DNA of 64,000 nt from [Clostridium] hylemonae DSM 15053 (GTDB taxonomy: Bacteria > Bacillota > Clostridia > Lachnospirales > Lachnospiraceae): the NCBI RefSeq assembly GCF_008281175.1, contig NZ_CP036524.1, forward strand, positions 2,046,001 to 2,110,000. The letters are read 5' to 3'. The notes under the pieces are model-generated. The model was not told the DNA's origin, made no database searches, and saw nothing but the letters and a program-made list of their open reading frames with translations. Positions 25,533-33,645 of this stretch are shown one piece after another; position 1 is the first letter of the stretch; each line of letters opens with the position of its first letter. Position numbers and translations under genes: made by a program.

Positions 25533-26014
25533 CGTTCTGCGGCCTGTCTGAGCGTTTCCCCTGAAAGCCTGTAAACGCTCCACTCATCCATCTGTTCTGC
25601 CCCGAGCGACCGGTAGAATTCAATGCTCGGTTCGTTCCAGTCCAGACATGACCATTCAAGCCGGCCGCACCCCCGCTCTACGGCGATTGCCGCAAGCTTT
25701 TTAAGAAGCGCCTTCCCGTACCCCCTGCCCCGCTCTTCCTCCAGAACGAACAAGTCTTCCAGGTATAGGCCCGCCCTTCCGAGAAAGGTGGAGAAATTGT
25801 GGAAAAACAGAGCAAATCCAACTTCTTTTCCTTCTGACAAGGCAAAGAGGACCTCCGCCTTTTCCCGTTCAAATATCCACTCTCTGAGCAGCGCTTCCGT
25901 AGCTACCACATCCTCCTCCATATGTTCATACTCTGCCAGCTTCTTTATAAAACCCAGTATAAGTCCCGCATCTTCCCTTCCGGCGAACCGGAATGTAACT
26001 TTTGAATCCTTCAT
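25529..26014 (-). CDS. GNAT acetyltransferase (diamine/thialysine N-acetyltransferase-like)
   Basis: This 161-residue GNAT protein resembles the SSAT group: FIKKLAEYEHMEEDV near the N-terminus, LYLEDLFVLEEERGRGYGKALL (acetyl-CoA loop) and WSCLDWNEPSIEFYRSLGA. That group acetylates polyamines or lysine-like amines. It starts after GGAGGTAAAG, 12 nt downstream of fluC, and is likely the last gene of a leftward operon that includes fluC and a second GNAT. Confidence 0.83.
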   Translation of the reverse strand: MKDSKVTFRFAGREDAGLILGFIKKLAEYEHMEEDVVATEALLREWIFEREKAEVLFALSEGKEVGFALFFHNFSTFLGRAGLYLEDLFVLEEERGRGYGKALLKKLAAIAVERGCGRLEWSCLDWNEPSIEFYRSLGAEQMDEWSVYRLSGETLRQAAER

Positions 26015-26026
26015 CTTTACCTCCTG

Positions 26027-26395
26027 CTATATCATTCTGCTTCCCGCCCTGCGCCCGAGCCACGCGCCGCACAGACATCCCGCAACACTGAGCAGCACAT
26101 ACGCCGCCGCATACAGCCGGTTCCCCCGCTCTATCAAAGTGATGGTCTCCAGCGAAAAAGCAGAAAATGTAGTGAACCCTCCGCATACTCCTGTCTTCAG
26201 AAATAACAGGAGATTCGGTCTCATCGTCCCGCTGCTCTGTGCGATCCCGGTCACGAGCCCGATCAGCAGCACCCCTGCCAGGTTCGTGATAAGCGTAAGT
26301 ACAGGGAATTCCCCCCTCCACGGTATCAGGCTTAATGCGTACCGGCACATGGCTCCGAGCGCTCCGCCAAGGCCGACAATGATCATTTTGTCCAT
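26027..26395 (-). CDS. fluC: Fluoride channel FluC/CrcB
   Basis: This 122-residue protein has four membrane segments. Signature motifs are GGALGAMCRY at residue 9, the pore asparagine in ITNLAGVLLIG, and the sodium-site GGFTTFSAFSLE near residue 75. It forms dimeric channels that expel fluoride. Some organisms need two different subunits; only one is seen here. No fluoride riboswitch is visible in front of it, since the gene starts inside the preceding acetyltransferase (13-nt overlap) with GGAGGACAGG as ribosome binding site. Confidence 0.92.
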   Translation of the reverse strand: MDKMIIVGLGGALGAMCRYALSLIPWRGEFPVLTLITNLAGVLLIGLVTGIAQSSGTMRPNLLLFLKTGVCGGFTTFSAFSLETITLIERGNRLYAAAYVLLSVAGCLCGAWLGRRAGSRMI

Positions 26396-26964
26396 CCTGT
26401 CCTCCCCAATATCTTCTCCAGCGTGTCTCTGTCAATCTCATCTGCGCGCACGACCGGCTCCGGCTTTAGAGGATGCCCGCCAAGCATCTTCTCCATCCAG
26501 ACCATATCGTACCATCTCCCCTGCTTGTAGCCGCATTTTGTGAAATGTCCGGCTGTCTTATACCCCATCCGCTCATGAAAAGAGATACTGTCCGGATTCG
26601 GCCATGCGATACAGGCATTCAGATTAATGATATTCTGCAGCTTCAAAATCTCCTCCAGCGTCTCATACAGCCTCCTGCCCACACCGAAAGACCGTTTCTG
26701 CCGATCTACATACACAGTCGTCTCCACCGCCCAGTCATAAGCCGCCCGGTCCTTAAATGCCGACACATATGCATATCCGCATACTTCCCCGTCCTCCTCC
26801 GCCATAAGATACGGATACTTCTCTTTTACGCTACGCATGCGCCGGGTGAATTCCTCCGTCGACGGGACCTTATATTCAAATGTGACTGCCGTCTGCTCCA
26901 CATAATAAGCATATACAGCAAGCAATGCGGCAGCGTCTTTCTCTTCCGCCATCCTTATCTTCAT
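26383..26964 (-). CDS. GNAT acetyltransferase (phosphinothricin acetyltransferase-like)
   Basis: This 193-residue protein has PAT-family marks: IRMAEEKDAAALLAVYAYYV at the start, VTFEYKVPSTEEFTRRM, VYVDRQKRSFGVGRRLYETL (acetyl-CoA loop), and the end SISFHERMGYKTAGHF and KQGRWYDMVWMEK. These enzymes often acetylate amino-acid-like compounds such as methionine sulfone. The start at 26964 follows AAGAGGTAC. It overlaps the upstream membrane-protein gene by 4 nt and fluC by 13 nt, forming one transcription unit. Confidence 0.86.
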   Translation of the reverse strand: MKIRMAEEKDAAALLAVYAYYVEQTAVTFEYKVPSTEEFTRRMRSVKEKYPYLMAEEDGEVCGYAYVSAFKDRAAYDWAVETTVYVDRQKRSFGVGRRLYETLEEILKLQNIINLNACIAWPNPDSISFHERMGYKTAGHFTKCGYKQGRWYDMVWMEKMLGGHPLKPEPVVRADEIDRDTLEKILGRTGWTK

Positions 26965-27815
26965 CTTCTGTACCTCTTCTTTTTTCCTCTGCCGCAAAAC
27001 AGCCTAAGAAGCAGATATACGGCGAGCAGTGCCGTCCCTGCGGCCAGCAGCCATTTTCCGCTGCCTGCGAGCGTATCCGCAGACACTGTTATTTGGCTTC
27101 CCATCATCTGCCGGCCCAGTTCATCTGCCGCCGCAGAAAGCACAGCAGGAAAGATACAGCCGGCAGTCGATCCGGTCAGTATGCCGCAGAGTCCCAGGTG
27201 AAAAAGGAAATGTCCCCCGGAAAGCCTTAACAGCACGATGCCAAGCACACACATACCGGCGATCGCCACTGCCACCATGCGCACAGTCTCTGAAGTCATA
27301 AATCCATACATTTTAAATATAAGCTTCTGCCCGTCTGTCATACCGGATAACGCCTCATCCGCCGCCGTCCCAAGCTCTGTTTCCATCTGTTCTCCGACAG
27401 AAGAGAGCGCGCTTTTCAAAATACTCCTGTGCAGTTCGTTAAGTTCAACTCCAAACGCCTTCTCTAAACTGTCTATATTGTCGTCCACCGCCTCGTTTAT
27501 ATATGAAGACACATCCGGAGACTGAAACGGTGTGCCGTCTGCCGACGCCTCTGCCACCGCGTCCAGATAGTCGCCGACCAGCGCCCGAAGGTGTTCGTCT
27601 CTGCTGATTTTATCTGCCGCGTTTTCTATCTGCTCTTGAGTGGCCCCCGGAAACATGGTATGGATCCCGTCTGCCGCAGCAGAAGTGGCTGCCTGTTTTA
27701 TCACCGCCTCCGTCACTGCCTCGGCGCATATCTCCTTTACCGCCGCCCCGGTCAGTACAAATACCGCCGCCAGTACAAGAACAATATCCAGTATAACACT
27801 CATTAATTTTTTCAT
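26961..27815 (-). CDS. Uncharacterised membrane protein
   Basis: I do not recognise this 284-residue protein. It has an N-terminal membrane segment (residues 5-25), then about 150 soluble, alanine- and aspartate-rich residues (NAADKISRDEHLRALVGDYL, and SYINEAVDDNIDSLEKAFGV), then three hydrophobic segments (residues 178-200, 205-230, 250-270) and a basic tail. The soluble part may be extracytoplasmic. It is cotranscribed with the PAT-like GNAT (4-nt overlap) and fluC. Its ribosome binding site is weak. An alternative start is the ATG four codons downstream. Confidence 0.7.
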   Translation of the reverse strand: MKKLMSVILDIVLVLAAVFVLTGAAVKEICAEAVTEAVIKQAATSAAADGIHTMFPGATQEQIENAADKISRDEHLRALVGDYLDAVAEASADGTPFQSPDVSSYINEAVDDNIDSLEKAFGVELNELHRSILKSALSSVGEQMETELGTAADEALSGMTDGQKLIFKMYGFMTSETVRMVAVAIAGMCVLGIVLLRLSGGHFLFHLGLCGILTGSTAGCIFPAVLSAAADELGRQMMGSQITVSADTLAGSGKWLLAAGTALLAVYLLLRLFCGRGKKKRYRR

Positions 27816-27836
27816 ATAATACTCGCAGTCCCCCGT

Positions 27837-28361
27837 CTATTCATTCACGATGCTGACCTGACACACCTTCATCGCTTCCAGCGCCTGCCGGTGGCTCTGC
27901 GGCGTCACTCCGGCGCAGCATGACGCATCTACGATAAGTTCCGTCTCAGGCAGAAATGCTTTTACGACCAGTACGTTAGAAATGACACATATATCCGTAC
28001 AGAGGCCGACGAATGTCACAGACTCCACCTTTTCTTCCTGACTGTCATAAGCTTTGAGCACCTGCCCAAGCCCGACACTTCCAAACGAAGGTTTATCGAT
28101 CGGAGTCTCCGAGCAAAGCGCCTCGATCTGCGGACAGATCTCCCACCCTTTTGTCCCTCTGATACAATGTGGCACCGGCAGCTTCTTTCCCTCCTGTGTG
28201 TCCATGTAATCACTTTCATGCGTGTCCCGTGTATAGAGCACACGGCCTTCAAAGTTCCTGATCTTCTCCGCCACAGCCGGCACGATCCCCACAGCTTCCT
28301 CTGTTCCAAGCGCGCCATCCACAAAATCATTCTGCATATCAACTACAACGAGTATTTTCAT
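27837..28361 (-). CDS. Isochorismatase-family cysteine hydrolase (nicotinamidase-like)
   Basis: This 174-residue amidohydrolase has the catalytic aspartate in VVVDMQNDFVDG (D8), a lysine in DKPSFGS, and the cysteine in GLCTDICVISN. DTHESDY and PHCIRGTKGWEI resemble the metal-binding region of nicotinamidases. It may convert nicotinamide to nicotinate in NAD salvage, but other small amides are possible. The ATG follows AAAGGAGATG. Confidence 0.8.
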   Translation of the reverse strand: MKILVVVDMQNDFVDGALGTEEAVGIVPAVAEKIRNFEGRVLYTRDTHESDYMDTQEGKKLPVPHCIRGTKGWEICPQIEALCSETPIDKPSFGSVGLGQVLKAYDSQEEKVESVTFVGLCTDICVISNVLVVKAFLPETELIVDASCCAGVTPQSHRQALEAMKVCQVSIVNE

Positions 28362-28449
28362 AACAGCATCTCCTTTTCACATCCTTCACACATTGTCTGT
28401 TATATAATAGCATATACGAACGGCAACTTCCAGACAGCAGAAGCAAAAA

Positions 28450-28497
28450 CAGCAGCGCGGGATGGATCAACGTACTGTATCCCTCCTGCGCCGCTGG
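28450..28497 (-). terminator. Terminator downstream of the TrmO-like gene
   Basis: On the minus strand, an imperfect hairpin pairs CAGCGGCGC with GCGCTGCTG and is followed by TTTTTGCTTC, about 20 nt after the stop of the TrmO-like gene. The stem has bulges near the loop. Confidence 0.6.
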
Positions 28498-28516
28498 CAA
28501 AAACTACACTCTTATA

Positions 28517-28993
28517 TTAAAAGTTAAATTCATCTTCCCAGTCAAACTGAGCCGCCCCTTCCAGACTTTTCGGCCAGTGGCCGCACCAGTCCGGCACATG
28601 AGGATCTTCCACACGGTCAAGGCTTGGTGTGTAAGGTTTAATGTCCAGCACAGGACTGCCGTCATCTGCATCCGTATAAGCGATGTCTATAACACCATTC
28701 TCATAGTCTATGCCGATGACTTCTGAGACAGTGAGCGCAACCGGATTCGGGCGGATCGGTGACCTTGTCGCAAAGATACCCATGTCAGCCGGGGCTTTCT
28801 TATACGGCTGTTCTGTCTCCAGCACAGTCCGTGCCTCCTCATAGTCAAACTCACTGAACCACCAGATCACATTAATGTGGCTGAACCCATCCAATGCCGT
28901 AAGCGCCGGAATATACTGCCTTTCCAGCTTTATACATGTTCCTTCCTCTGTGCTGCTTATTTTTCCGACAGGACGTACTTCAAATACAGTCAT
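28517..28993 (-). CDS. TrmO-domain (YaeB/UPF0066) methyltransferase-like protein
   Basis: This 158-residue protein has the TrmO beta-barrel domain: an opening VRPVGKISS, DGFSHINVIWWF and the signature ATRSPIRPNPVALTV. Canonical TrmO, which N6-methylates t6A37 in some tRNAs using SAM, has PNPIGLS; this one has PNPVALT. The C-terminal part of full-length TrmO is absent (E. coli protein is about 235 residues). It may act on another target. The ATG follows ATGGAGGTAAT. Confidence 0.78.
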   Translation of the reverse strand: MTVFEVRPVGKISSTEEGTCIKLERQYIPALTALDGFSHINVIWWFSEFDYEEARTVLETEQPYKKAPADMGIFATRSPIRPNPVALTVSEVIGIDYENGVIDIAYTDADDGSPVLDIKPYTPSLDRVEDPHVPDWCGHWPKSLEGAAQFDWEDEFNF

Positions 28994-29033
28994 AATATTA
29001 CCTCCATTTATATTATTATAATTTGCTGTACGT

Positions 29034-29867
29034 CTATTCTGGACCCTGACACCGTGTGAGAGTCAAGCATGGAATCTGTATCTCGGTCAGATATTTCTCT
29101 TCTATCTCTTCATTCCATGGTCCGCGGTGCACGATCTGGCGGCTCTGCCCGGTCATCCTGTAGAGACGGTTCTGCTGCAGCCACTCTGCCAGGGCGGCAT
29201 ATGCTCCCGCTATATTGGAAAATGCTCCGTACACCATCGTACATGCCATATAGGGCACCTCCTCCACCGTCCGGAATGAAAACGCACCCGTGCCTCTCCC
29301 TGGTTTATCTACAGGCGCACAGATCTCCACATCCACGTCCCTTTCTTTATATTCCGTGTCATGATAGATGGAAAATGTCTCTTCCGACACCGTGATCTTA
29401 TGACTCTTTGCAAAGACAGACAATTCCTCCCACAGTTCACCTTCCGCGTAATATGTTGGTATGACCTTTCTAAGCGACAACACACTGCACGGCGGTATGG
29501 ACTTGATCGACACATTGTAATGCATCCTGCCGCCATAGGACAGTTCTTCCCTGGCCAGTTTTATTCTTTCCAGCCTCATCTGCTCCTCTTCGATCCTCCC
29601 AGTGATCTCGCCGTACTTTTTGTCAAGCTGTCTGATGATAAACTTGTCGTCCCCGCTGTTTACAGCTTCCATTATCTCTGCCACGCCAAATCCGCTGTCC
29701 CTTAAATATATGATTCTGTTAAGCACAGGTATCTGCGCGGCAGAATACATACGGTAACCAGTCTGCGGGTCTGTTCTCTCCGGCTTCAGAAGCCCTGCGT
29801 CATCGTAATAGCGGAGCATTCTGACAGACACCTGCGTAAGCTTTGAGAATTCACCAATTCTGAACAT
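29034..29867 (-). CDS. MerR-family regulator with GyrI-like effector domain
   Basis: This 277-residue regulator has the N-terminal MerR winged helix (residues 1-70: FRIGEFSKLTQVSVRMLRYY), a coiled-coil linker (residues 75-115) and a C-terminal GyrI-like small-molecule domain (residues 120-270). The architecture matches BmrR-type multidrug sensors. No transporter sits directly beside it, so its target is unknown. The start follows CAGGGAGAAAC. Confidence 0.85.
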   Translation of the reverse strand: MFRIGEFSKLTQVSVRMLRYYDDAGLLKPERTDPQTGYRMYSAAQIPVLNRIIYLRDSGFGVAEIMEAVNSGDDKFIIRQLDKKYGEITGRIEEEQMRLERIKLAREELSYGGRMHYNVSIKSIPPCSVLSLRKVIPTYYAEGELWEELSVFAKSHKITVSEETFSIYHDTEYKERDVDVEICAPVDKPGRGTGAFSFRTVEEVPYMACTMVYGAFSNIAGAYAALAEWLQQNRLYRMTGQSRQIVHRGPWNEEIEEKYLTEIQIPCLTLTRCQGPE

Positions 29868-29886
29868 ATCGTTTCTCCCTGTAATC

Positions 29887-29930
29887 CAATTGGGGACGGG
29901 GTATTTTTAAAAATACCCCGTCCCCAATTG
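29887..29930. repeat. 44-bp perfect palindrome, GGGGACGGGG-T5 family, copy 1
   Basis: A 22-bp inverted repeat without spacer; each arm contains TTGGGGACGGGG followed by TATTTTT at the centre. It lies between the MerR gene start and the rplT region. The same core recurs inside the larger palindrome at 38322, so this is a dispersed family rather than a local terminator. Confidence 0.9.
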
Positions 29931-30014
29931 ATTTGACGGCATGTCCTCCAAGGACTATGCCGTCTGTGCAGACCGTCGCCGGTCTTCTTATATCAATATC
30001 TTCTGTAAGATATA

Positions 30015-30371
30015 TTATGCCACCTTGCTTTTTGCAAGCTCTGCAAGTGTTGCGAATCCAGCAGCATCATTAACTGCCATCTCTGCCAGCATCTTCCTGT
30101 TCATGTCGACATCAGCCAGTTTCAGGCCGTGCATGAATTTGCTGTAAGATAATCCGTTCATTCTTGCAGCTGCATTGATACGTGCGATCCAGAGCTGACG
30201 CATCTGACGCTTACGCTGCTTTCTGCCCGCATATGCGGATGTAAGAGCTCTCATGACAGACTGCTTTGCAACTCTGTACTGTTTAGAGCGTGCTCCTCTG
30301 TATCCCTTTGCCAGTTTTAATGTTCTATTATGTTTCTTCTTAGCGTTCATTCCGCCTTTAATTCTTGCCAT
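30015..30371 (-). CDS. rplT: Ribosomal protein L20
   Basis: This 118-residue L20 is basic: [20 protein letters not shown] at the N-terminus, then [21 protein letters not shown] and [13 protein letters not shown]. It binds 23S rRNA early in 50S assembly and represses its own operon in Firmicutes. It is third in infC-rpmI-rplT and starts after GAAGGAGG. Confidence 0.97.
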   Translation of the reverse strand: MARIKGGMNAKKKHNRTLKLAKGYRGARSKQYRVAKQSVMRALTSAYAGRKQRKRQMRQLWIARINAAARMNGLSYSKFMHGLKLADVDMNRKMLAEMAVNDAAGFATLAELAKSKVA

Positions 30372-30403
30372 CTCTTATTTCCTCCTTCAATACGTTCCTT
30401 ATC

Positions 30404-30601
30404 TTACAGATATGGTAATACTTTCTTCATATTCTTAACGTTAGTTGCATCTGTAACAGTCGGTTTTCTAAGATTTCTCTTTCTCTTTGTAGATTTCTTA
30501 GTCAAGATATGGCTCTTATAAGCTTTGTTTCTTACTAACTTTCCTGTACCTGTTTTTTTGAAGCGCTTTGCAGCCGCTCTATTTGTTTTAATTTTTGGCA
30601 T
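30404..30601 (-). CDS. rpmI: Ribosomal protein L35
   Basis: This 65-residue basic protein has the L35 pattern [36 protein letters not shown] and NVKKVLPYL-type ending ([10 protein letters not shown]). It is part of the 50S subunit. It lies between infC and rplT, as in nearly all bacteria, with AAGGAGG upstream. Confidence 0.97.
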   Translation of the reverse strand: MPKIKTNRAAAKRFKKTGTGKLVRNKAYKSHILTKKSTKRKRNLRKPTVTDATNVKNMKKVLPYL

Positions 30602-30635
30602 GATAATATTCCTCCTTAAGTTTAAATTTATATTT

Positions 30636-31142
30636 TTAACGTTTTTCAGTTAAAACCATGCTCATGCTTCTGCCTTCCATCTTGGCCGGTTTTTCTATCG
30701 TGGCCACATCTGCGAGCTGTTCTGCAAAATCATCAAGTATGTGTCTGCTCTGATGTACATGTGCCATTTCCCTTCCTCTGAAACGCAGAGTAACCTTAAC
30801 TTTATTGCCTTTTCCGATAAACTTCTTGGCATTGTTGATCTTCGTATTCAGGTCGTTTGTGTCAATATTTGGAGAAAGACGCACTTCCTTCAATTCAACG
30901 GTCTTCTGCTTTTTCTTCGCTTCTTTTTCTTTCCTTGCCAGTTCATATTTGTATTTGCCGTAATCAATAATCTTACAAACCGGCGGCTGAGCCTTCGGCG
31001 CAATCTTTACGAGGTCAAGCTCCGCCTCCGCTGCAAGCTTCATTGCGTCCCTTGCCGCCATGACTCCTAACTGCTCTCCGTCTTCGCCAATCACGCGTAC
31101 TTCCTTGTCTCTGATTTGCCCGTTAATCATTAAATCGCTAAT
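30636..31142 (-). CDS. infC: Translation initiation factor IF-3, starting at an AUU codon
   Basis: This 168-residue IF-3 (N-domain [20 protein letters not shown], linker [19 protein letters not shown]-domain [15 protein letters not shown]) binds the 30S subunit and proofreads start codons. I place the start at ATT (31142-31140), giving the sequence [14 protein letters not shown] ends 8 nt upstream of this ATT, whereas the first ATG (31130) is 20 nt from it and poorly placed. The rare AUU start of infC is a known autoregulatory feature because IF-3 discriminates against it. It is followed by rpmI and rplT. Confidence 0.93.
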   Translation of the reverse strand: MSDLMINGQIRDKEVRVIGEDGEQLGVMAARDAMKLAAEAELDLVKIAPKAQPPVCKIIDYGKYKYELARKEKEAKKKQKTVELKEVRLSPNIDTNDLNTKINNAKKFIGKGNKVKVTLRFRGREMAHVHQSRHILDDFAEQLADVATIEKPAKMEGRSMSMVLTEKR

Positions 31143-31340
31143 AGTAGTGCACCTCCATCATAAAATAAACATAAAAATAAGTGAACAGCCGTCAGACTAT
31201 CCACCAGTATATCTGCATACGAAGACCATATATTTATATAGTTCGTTCATATTTCAATATCAAACCGATAGTCACCCGATCGTGCTATGGTGAGAGTGGA
31301 TACTCTGCTTTGTTTTTTGCTTCATGCAAGGTATAATCTA
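31143..31340 (-). ncRNA. Putative infC-rpmI-rplT leader (L20 leader-like)
   Basis: The 5' region of the operon, read on the minus strand, is long and GC-poor but contains complementary segments. TATCCAC at 31302-31296 (minus-strand reading) can pair with GTGGATA at 31204-31198, closing a large loop. Firmicutes infC operons carry an L20-binding leader, which would fit. I cannot confirm the fold by eye. The rest of the gap to 31461 holds the divergent promoter of the NSS transporter. Confidence 0.35.
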
Positions 31341-31461
31341 ACACACTTGCCGCGGTATGTCAACACTTTTCATATTTTCTTCTTGAAAACAGTGTCTATT
31401 CATGTAATAATAGAGCATAATCTATTTTAAATGGAATGTTTTAAAACATGAGGAGGTTTTT

Positions 31462-32835
31462 ATGCAACAAAAGAGAAGTAATTTTTCCAGCAAGCTGGGA
31501 TTCGTGCTGGCTGCTTCCGGTTCCGCCGTAGGTCTGGGGAATATATGGCGGTTTCCGTATCTCGCGGCAAAGTACGGCGGAGGTACTTTTTTACTTATTT
31601 ATCTCATACTTGCAGTCACATTTGGGTTTTCCCTTATGATCGCAGAGATCGCCATCGGAAGAAAGACCGGCTTAAGTGCCATCGGCGCTTTTAAAATGCT
31701 GGACAAACGGTTTGGATTTCTCGGGATCCTGGCATCTGCCGTACCGATCGTCATCTTCCCCTACTATTCTGTCATCGGCGGATGGGTGGTCAAATACTTT
31801 ACCGTATTTATAAGCGGAGGAGCAGGCGCCTCTGCGGCGGACGACTATTTTTCCACTTTTATAAGCGGTACTTTTGAACCGCTCGGCTGGTTCTTTATCT
31901 TCCTTGCCGTCACAGCGCTTATCGTCTTATGCGGCGTAGAAAAAGGAATCGAGAAAGTCAGTAAGATAATGATGCCCATACTCGTCGTCCTGACGCTCGT
32001 TATATCTGTATACGGACTGACACGCGAAGGTGCCATGGAAGGACTTGTATACTATATCAAACCGCACATGTCCGACGTATCGGCCAAAACAATACTTGCC
32101 GCCATGGGACAGCTCTTCTATTCCATGTCCCTTGCCATGGGTATCATGGTTACCTACGGCTCTTATATGAAGAAGGACAACCACCTTGAAAGCTCCGTCC
32201 GCCAGATCGAACTGTTCGATACTGGAATCGCCTTTCTGGCAGGTCTCATGATCATCCCCGCCGTATTTGCATTTTCCGGCGGAGACGAGAGTGCTTTAAG
32301 CGCCGGCCCGGGACTCATGTTCATCACGCTTCCGAAAGTATTCGCCAGCATGAAGCTTGGCGGCGCGATCGGTACTATTTTCTTCCTGCTCGTCTTCTTC
32401 GCGGCGCTTACATCCGCGATCTCGCTGATGGAGACTATCGTATCCATCTTCCGGGACAAGTTCAACTGGAGCAGAAAGGGAGCCTGTATCTTTGTCGCTG
32501 TGCTGGCACTTATCATGGGCGCGCCGTCTTCACTCGGCTTCGGGCCGCTCAGCTTCATTAGCTGGATGGGCATGTCCGTACTTGACATCATGGACTTCGT
32601 AAGCAACAGTGTGCTCATGCCTATCGTGGCGTTCTTCACCTGTATCTTCGTCGGATTTTTCATCAAGACAAAGAGCATTTCAGATGAAGTCAGGGTGACA
32701 GACGGAAAATTCAAAGCAGAAAAACTGTTCACAGTCATGATAAAATGGGTCGCGCCGATCTTTCTGCTTCTCATACTGCTCAGCTCAGTAGGCGGTGCCC
32801 TCGGCATCGATTTCCTCCAGGCGCTAAGTGTATAA
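31462..32835 (+). CDS. NSS-family sodium-dependent transporter
   Basis: This 457-residue transporter belongs to the neurotransmitter:sodium symporter family (LeuT fold), with about eleven membrane segments. The N-terminal motif LGFVLAASGSAVGLGNIWRF is the unwound helix 1 that binds sodium and substrate, followed by FPYLAAKYGGGTFLLIY. Bacterial members take up amino acids such as leucine, tryptophan or alanine; the substrate is not evident. The length matches 11-helix bacterial forms. The start follows TGAGGAGGT. The gene stands alone, next to an unusual non-coding region. Confidence 0.92.
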   Translation: MQQKRSNFSSKLGFVLAASGSAVGLGNIWRFPYLAAKYGGGTFLLIYLILAVTFGFSLMIAEIAIGRKTGLSAIGAFKMLDKRFGFLGILASAVPIVIFPYYSVIGGWVVKYFTVFISGGAGASAADDYFSTFISGTFEPLGWFFIFLAVTALIVLCGVEKGIEKVSKIMMPILVVLTLVISVYGLTREGAMEGLVYYIKPHMSDVSAKTILAAMGQLFYSMSLAMGIMVTYGSYMKKDNHLESSVRQIELFDTGIAFLAGLMIIPAVFAFSGGDESALSAGPGLMFITLPKVFASMKLGGAIGTIFFLLVFFAALTSAISLMETIVSIFRDKFNWSRKGACIFVAVLALIMGAPSSLGFGPLSFISWMGMSVLDIMDFVSNSVLMPIVAFFTCIFVGFFIKTKSISDEVRVTDGKFKAEKLFTVMIKWVAPIFLLLILLSSVGGALGIDFLQALSV

Positions 32836-32877
32836 ATGGGAATTTTTGTTGGATGATTTTTAGGGATGGCGGTGTAC

Positions 32878-33122
32878 GGCGGAGGAAAGGCAGTCTAAAG
32901 CTGCGGGACGGTCAGTGCGCTTGCATTCCGTAAGTGAAAAGGACACGGTAGTAACAGACACCGACAGAATCGACAGGAAATCTGGATGATTTCCTGTCTC
33001 AGCTGTCTCATAAACTGCACTTGTAGTGCAGTTTATGGCCTGTTTCTACCGTGTCCTTTTCACTAACGGAATGGCAAAGCTCCCTCCAACGCCCCTCAGC
33101 TTTTGACTGCCTTTCCTCCGCC
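32878..33122. repeat. Structured element unit 1: long imperfect stem enclosing two hairpins
   Basis: Two arms (32878-32957 and 33040-33122) are imperfect inverted copies, best at GTGAAAAGGACACGGTAG against CTACCGTGTCCTTTTCAC and at the outer ends GGCGGAGGAAAGGCAGTC against GACTGCCTTTCCTCCGCC. Between them sit two perfect hairpins: an 11-bp stem with a 5-nt loop (32972-32998) and a 12-bp stem with a 5-nt loop (33009-33037). No gene is seen from 32836 to 33645. A related unit lies at 33348. Confidence 0.85.
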
Positions 33123-33347
33123 TGTTACTCCTCCAATGCTCAAATAGATTCAACACGTAAGATTCCCTGGGCTGCCATAATGGATTTACACCACAGGCAA
33201 AGACTCCGTATCTCCCACCTATATCTCCAATGCTCCCTCGCTATCCCCTGAACTTACTACTCCAGCCTTCAGGATACATCTTCACCCATCGAGACATACC
33301 TGGGAATCTCTCCCGTTTGGAATGTTTATATTTTTGAGAGATGAACA

Positions 33348-33602
33348 GGCCGAGGAGCCGGGTGTGCAGGGTGGCGGCAGGGCGTTCGGAGGCAGGTGTG
33401 GAAGCCGTTGCTGAAGAACGAGCCGGAAACAGACACGGGAATGTTATCACAAATAACATTCCCGAGAGCCTCTGAGGGAGGAAATCCCTTCAGGATTTCA
33501 TTCCGAATAGGCTCGGTTGTCTGCTTCCGGCTCGTTCTGCAGTTACGGCTTCCCGCCTGCCGGAGCGCCCTGCCACCGCCCTGCGCGCCCGGCTCCTCGG
33601 CC
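33348..33602. repeat. Structured element unit 2: long imperfect stem enclosing two hairpins
   Basis: Arms 33348-33438 and 33514-33602 are imperfect inverted copies. They agree at the outer GGCCGAGGAGCCGGG, at GTGGCAGGGCG or GGCGGCAGGGCG, and at GAACGAGCCGGAA. Inside are an 11-bp hairpin (33437-33463, GGGAATGTTAT arm) and a bulged hairpin closed by AGCCT/AGGCT (33467-33513). The outer and inner sequence resembles unit 1 (ACGGC-GAGGA, CCGTAA, ACAGACA-CCG), so the two units share ancestry. The 225 bp between them (33123-33347) shows no gene. Confidence 0.82.
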
Positions 33603-33645
33603 GTCCACCCCCAAAACTTCAAACATCCCCAAACAAAATTCCCAA

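Noticed and set aside
26396-26500. Fluoride riboswitch upstream of fluC
   Set aside because: The DNA there is coding sequence of the overlapping acetyltransferase, and no pseudoknot-type fluoride aptamer pattern is seen.
32878-33602. Group II intron or retron
   Set aside because: No reverse transcriptase frame lies nearby and the conserved catalytic hairpin of domain V is not visible.
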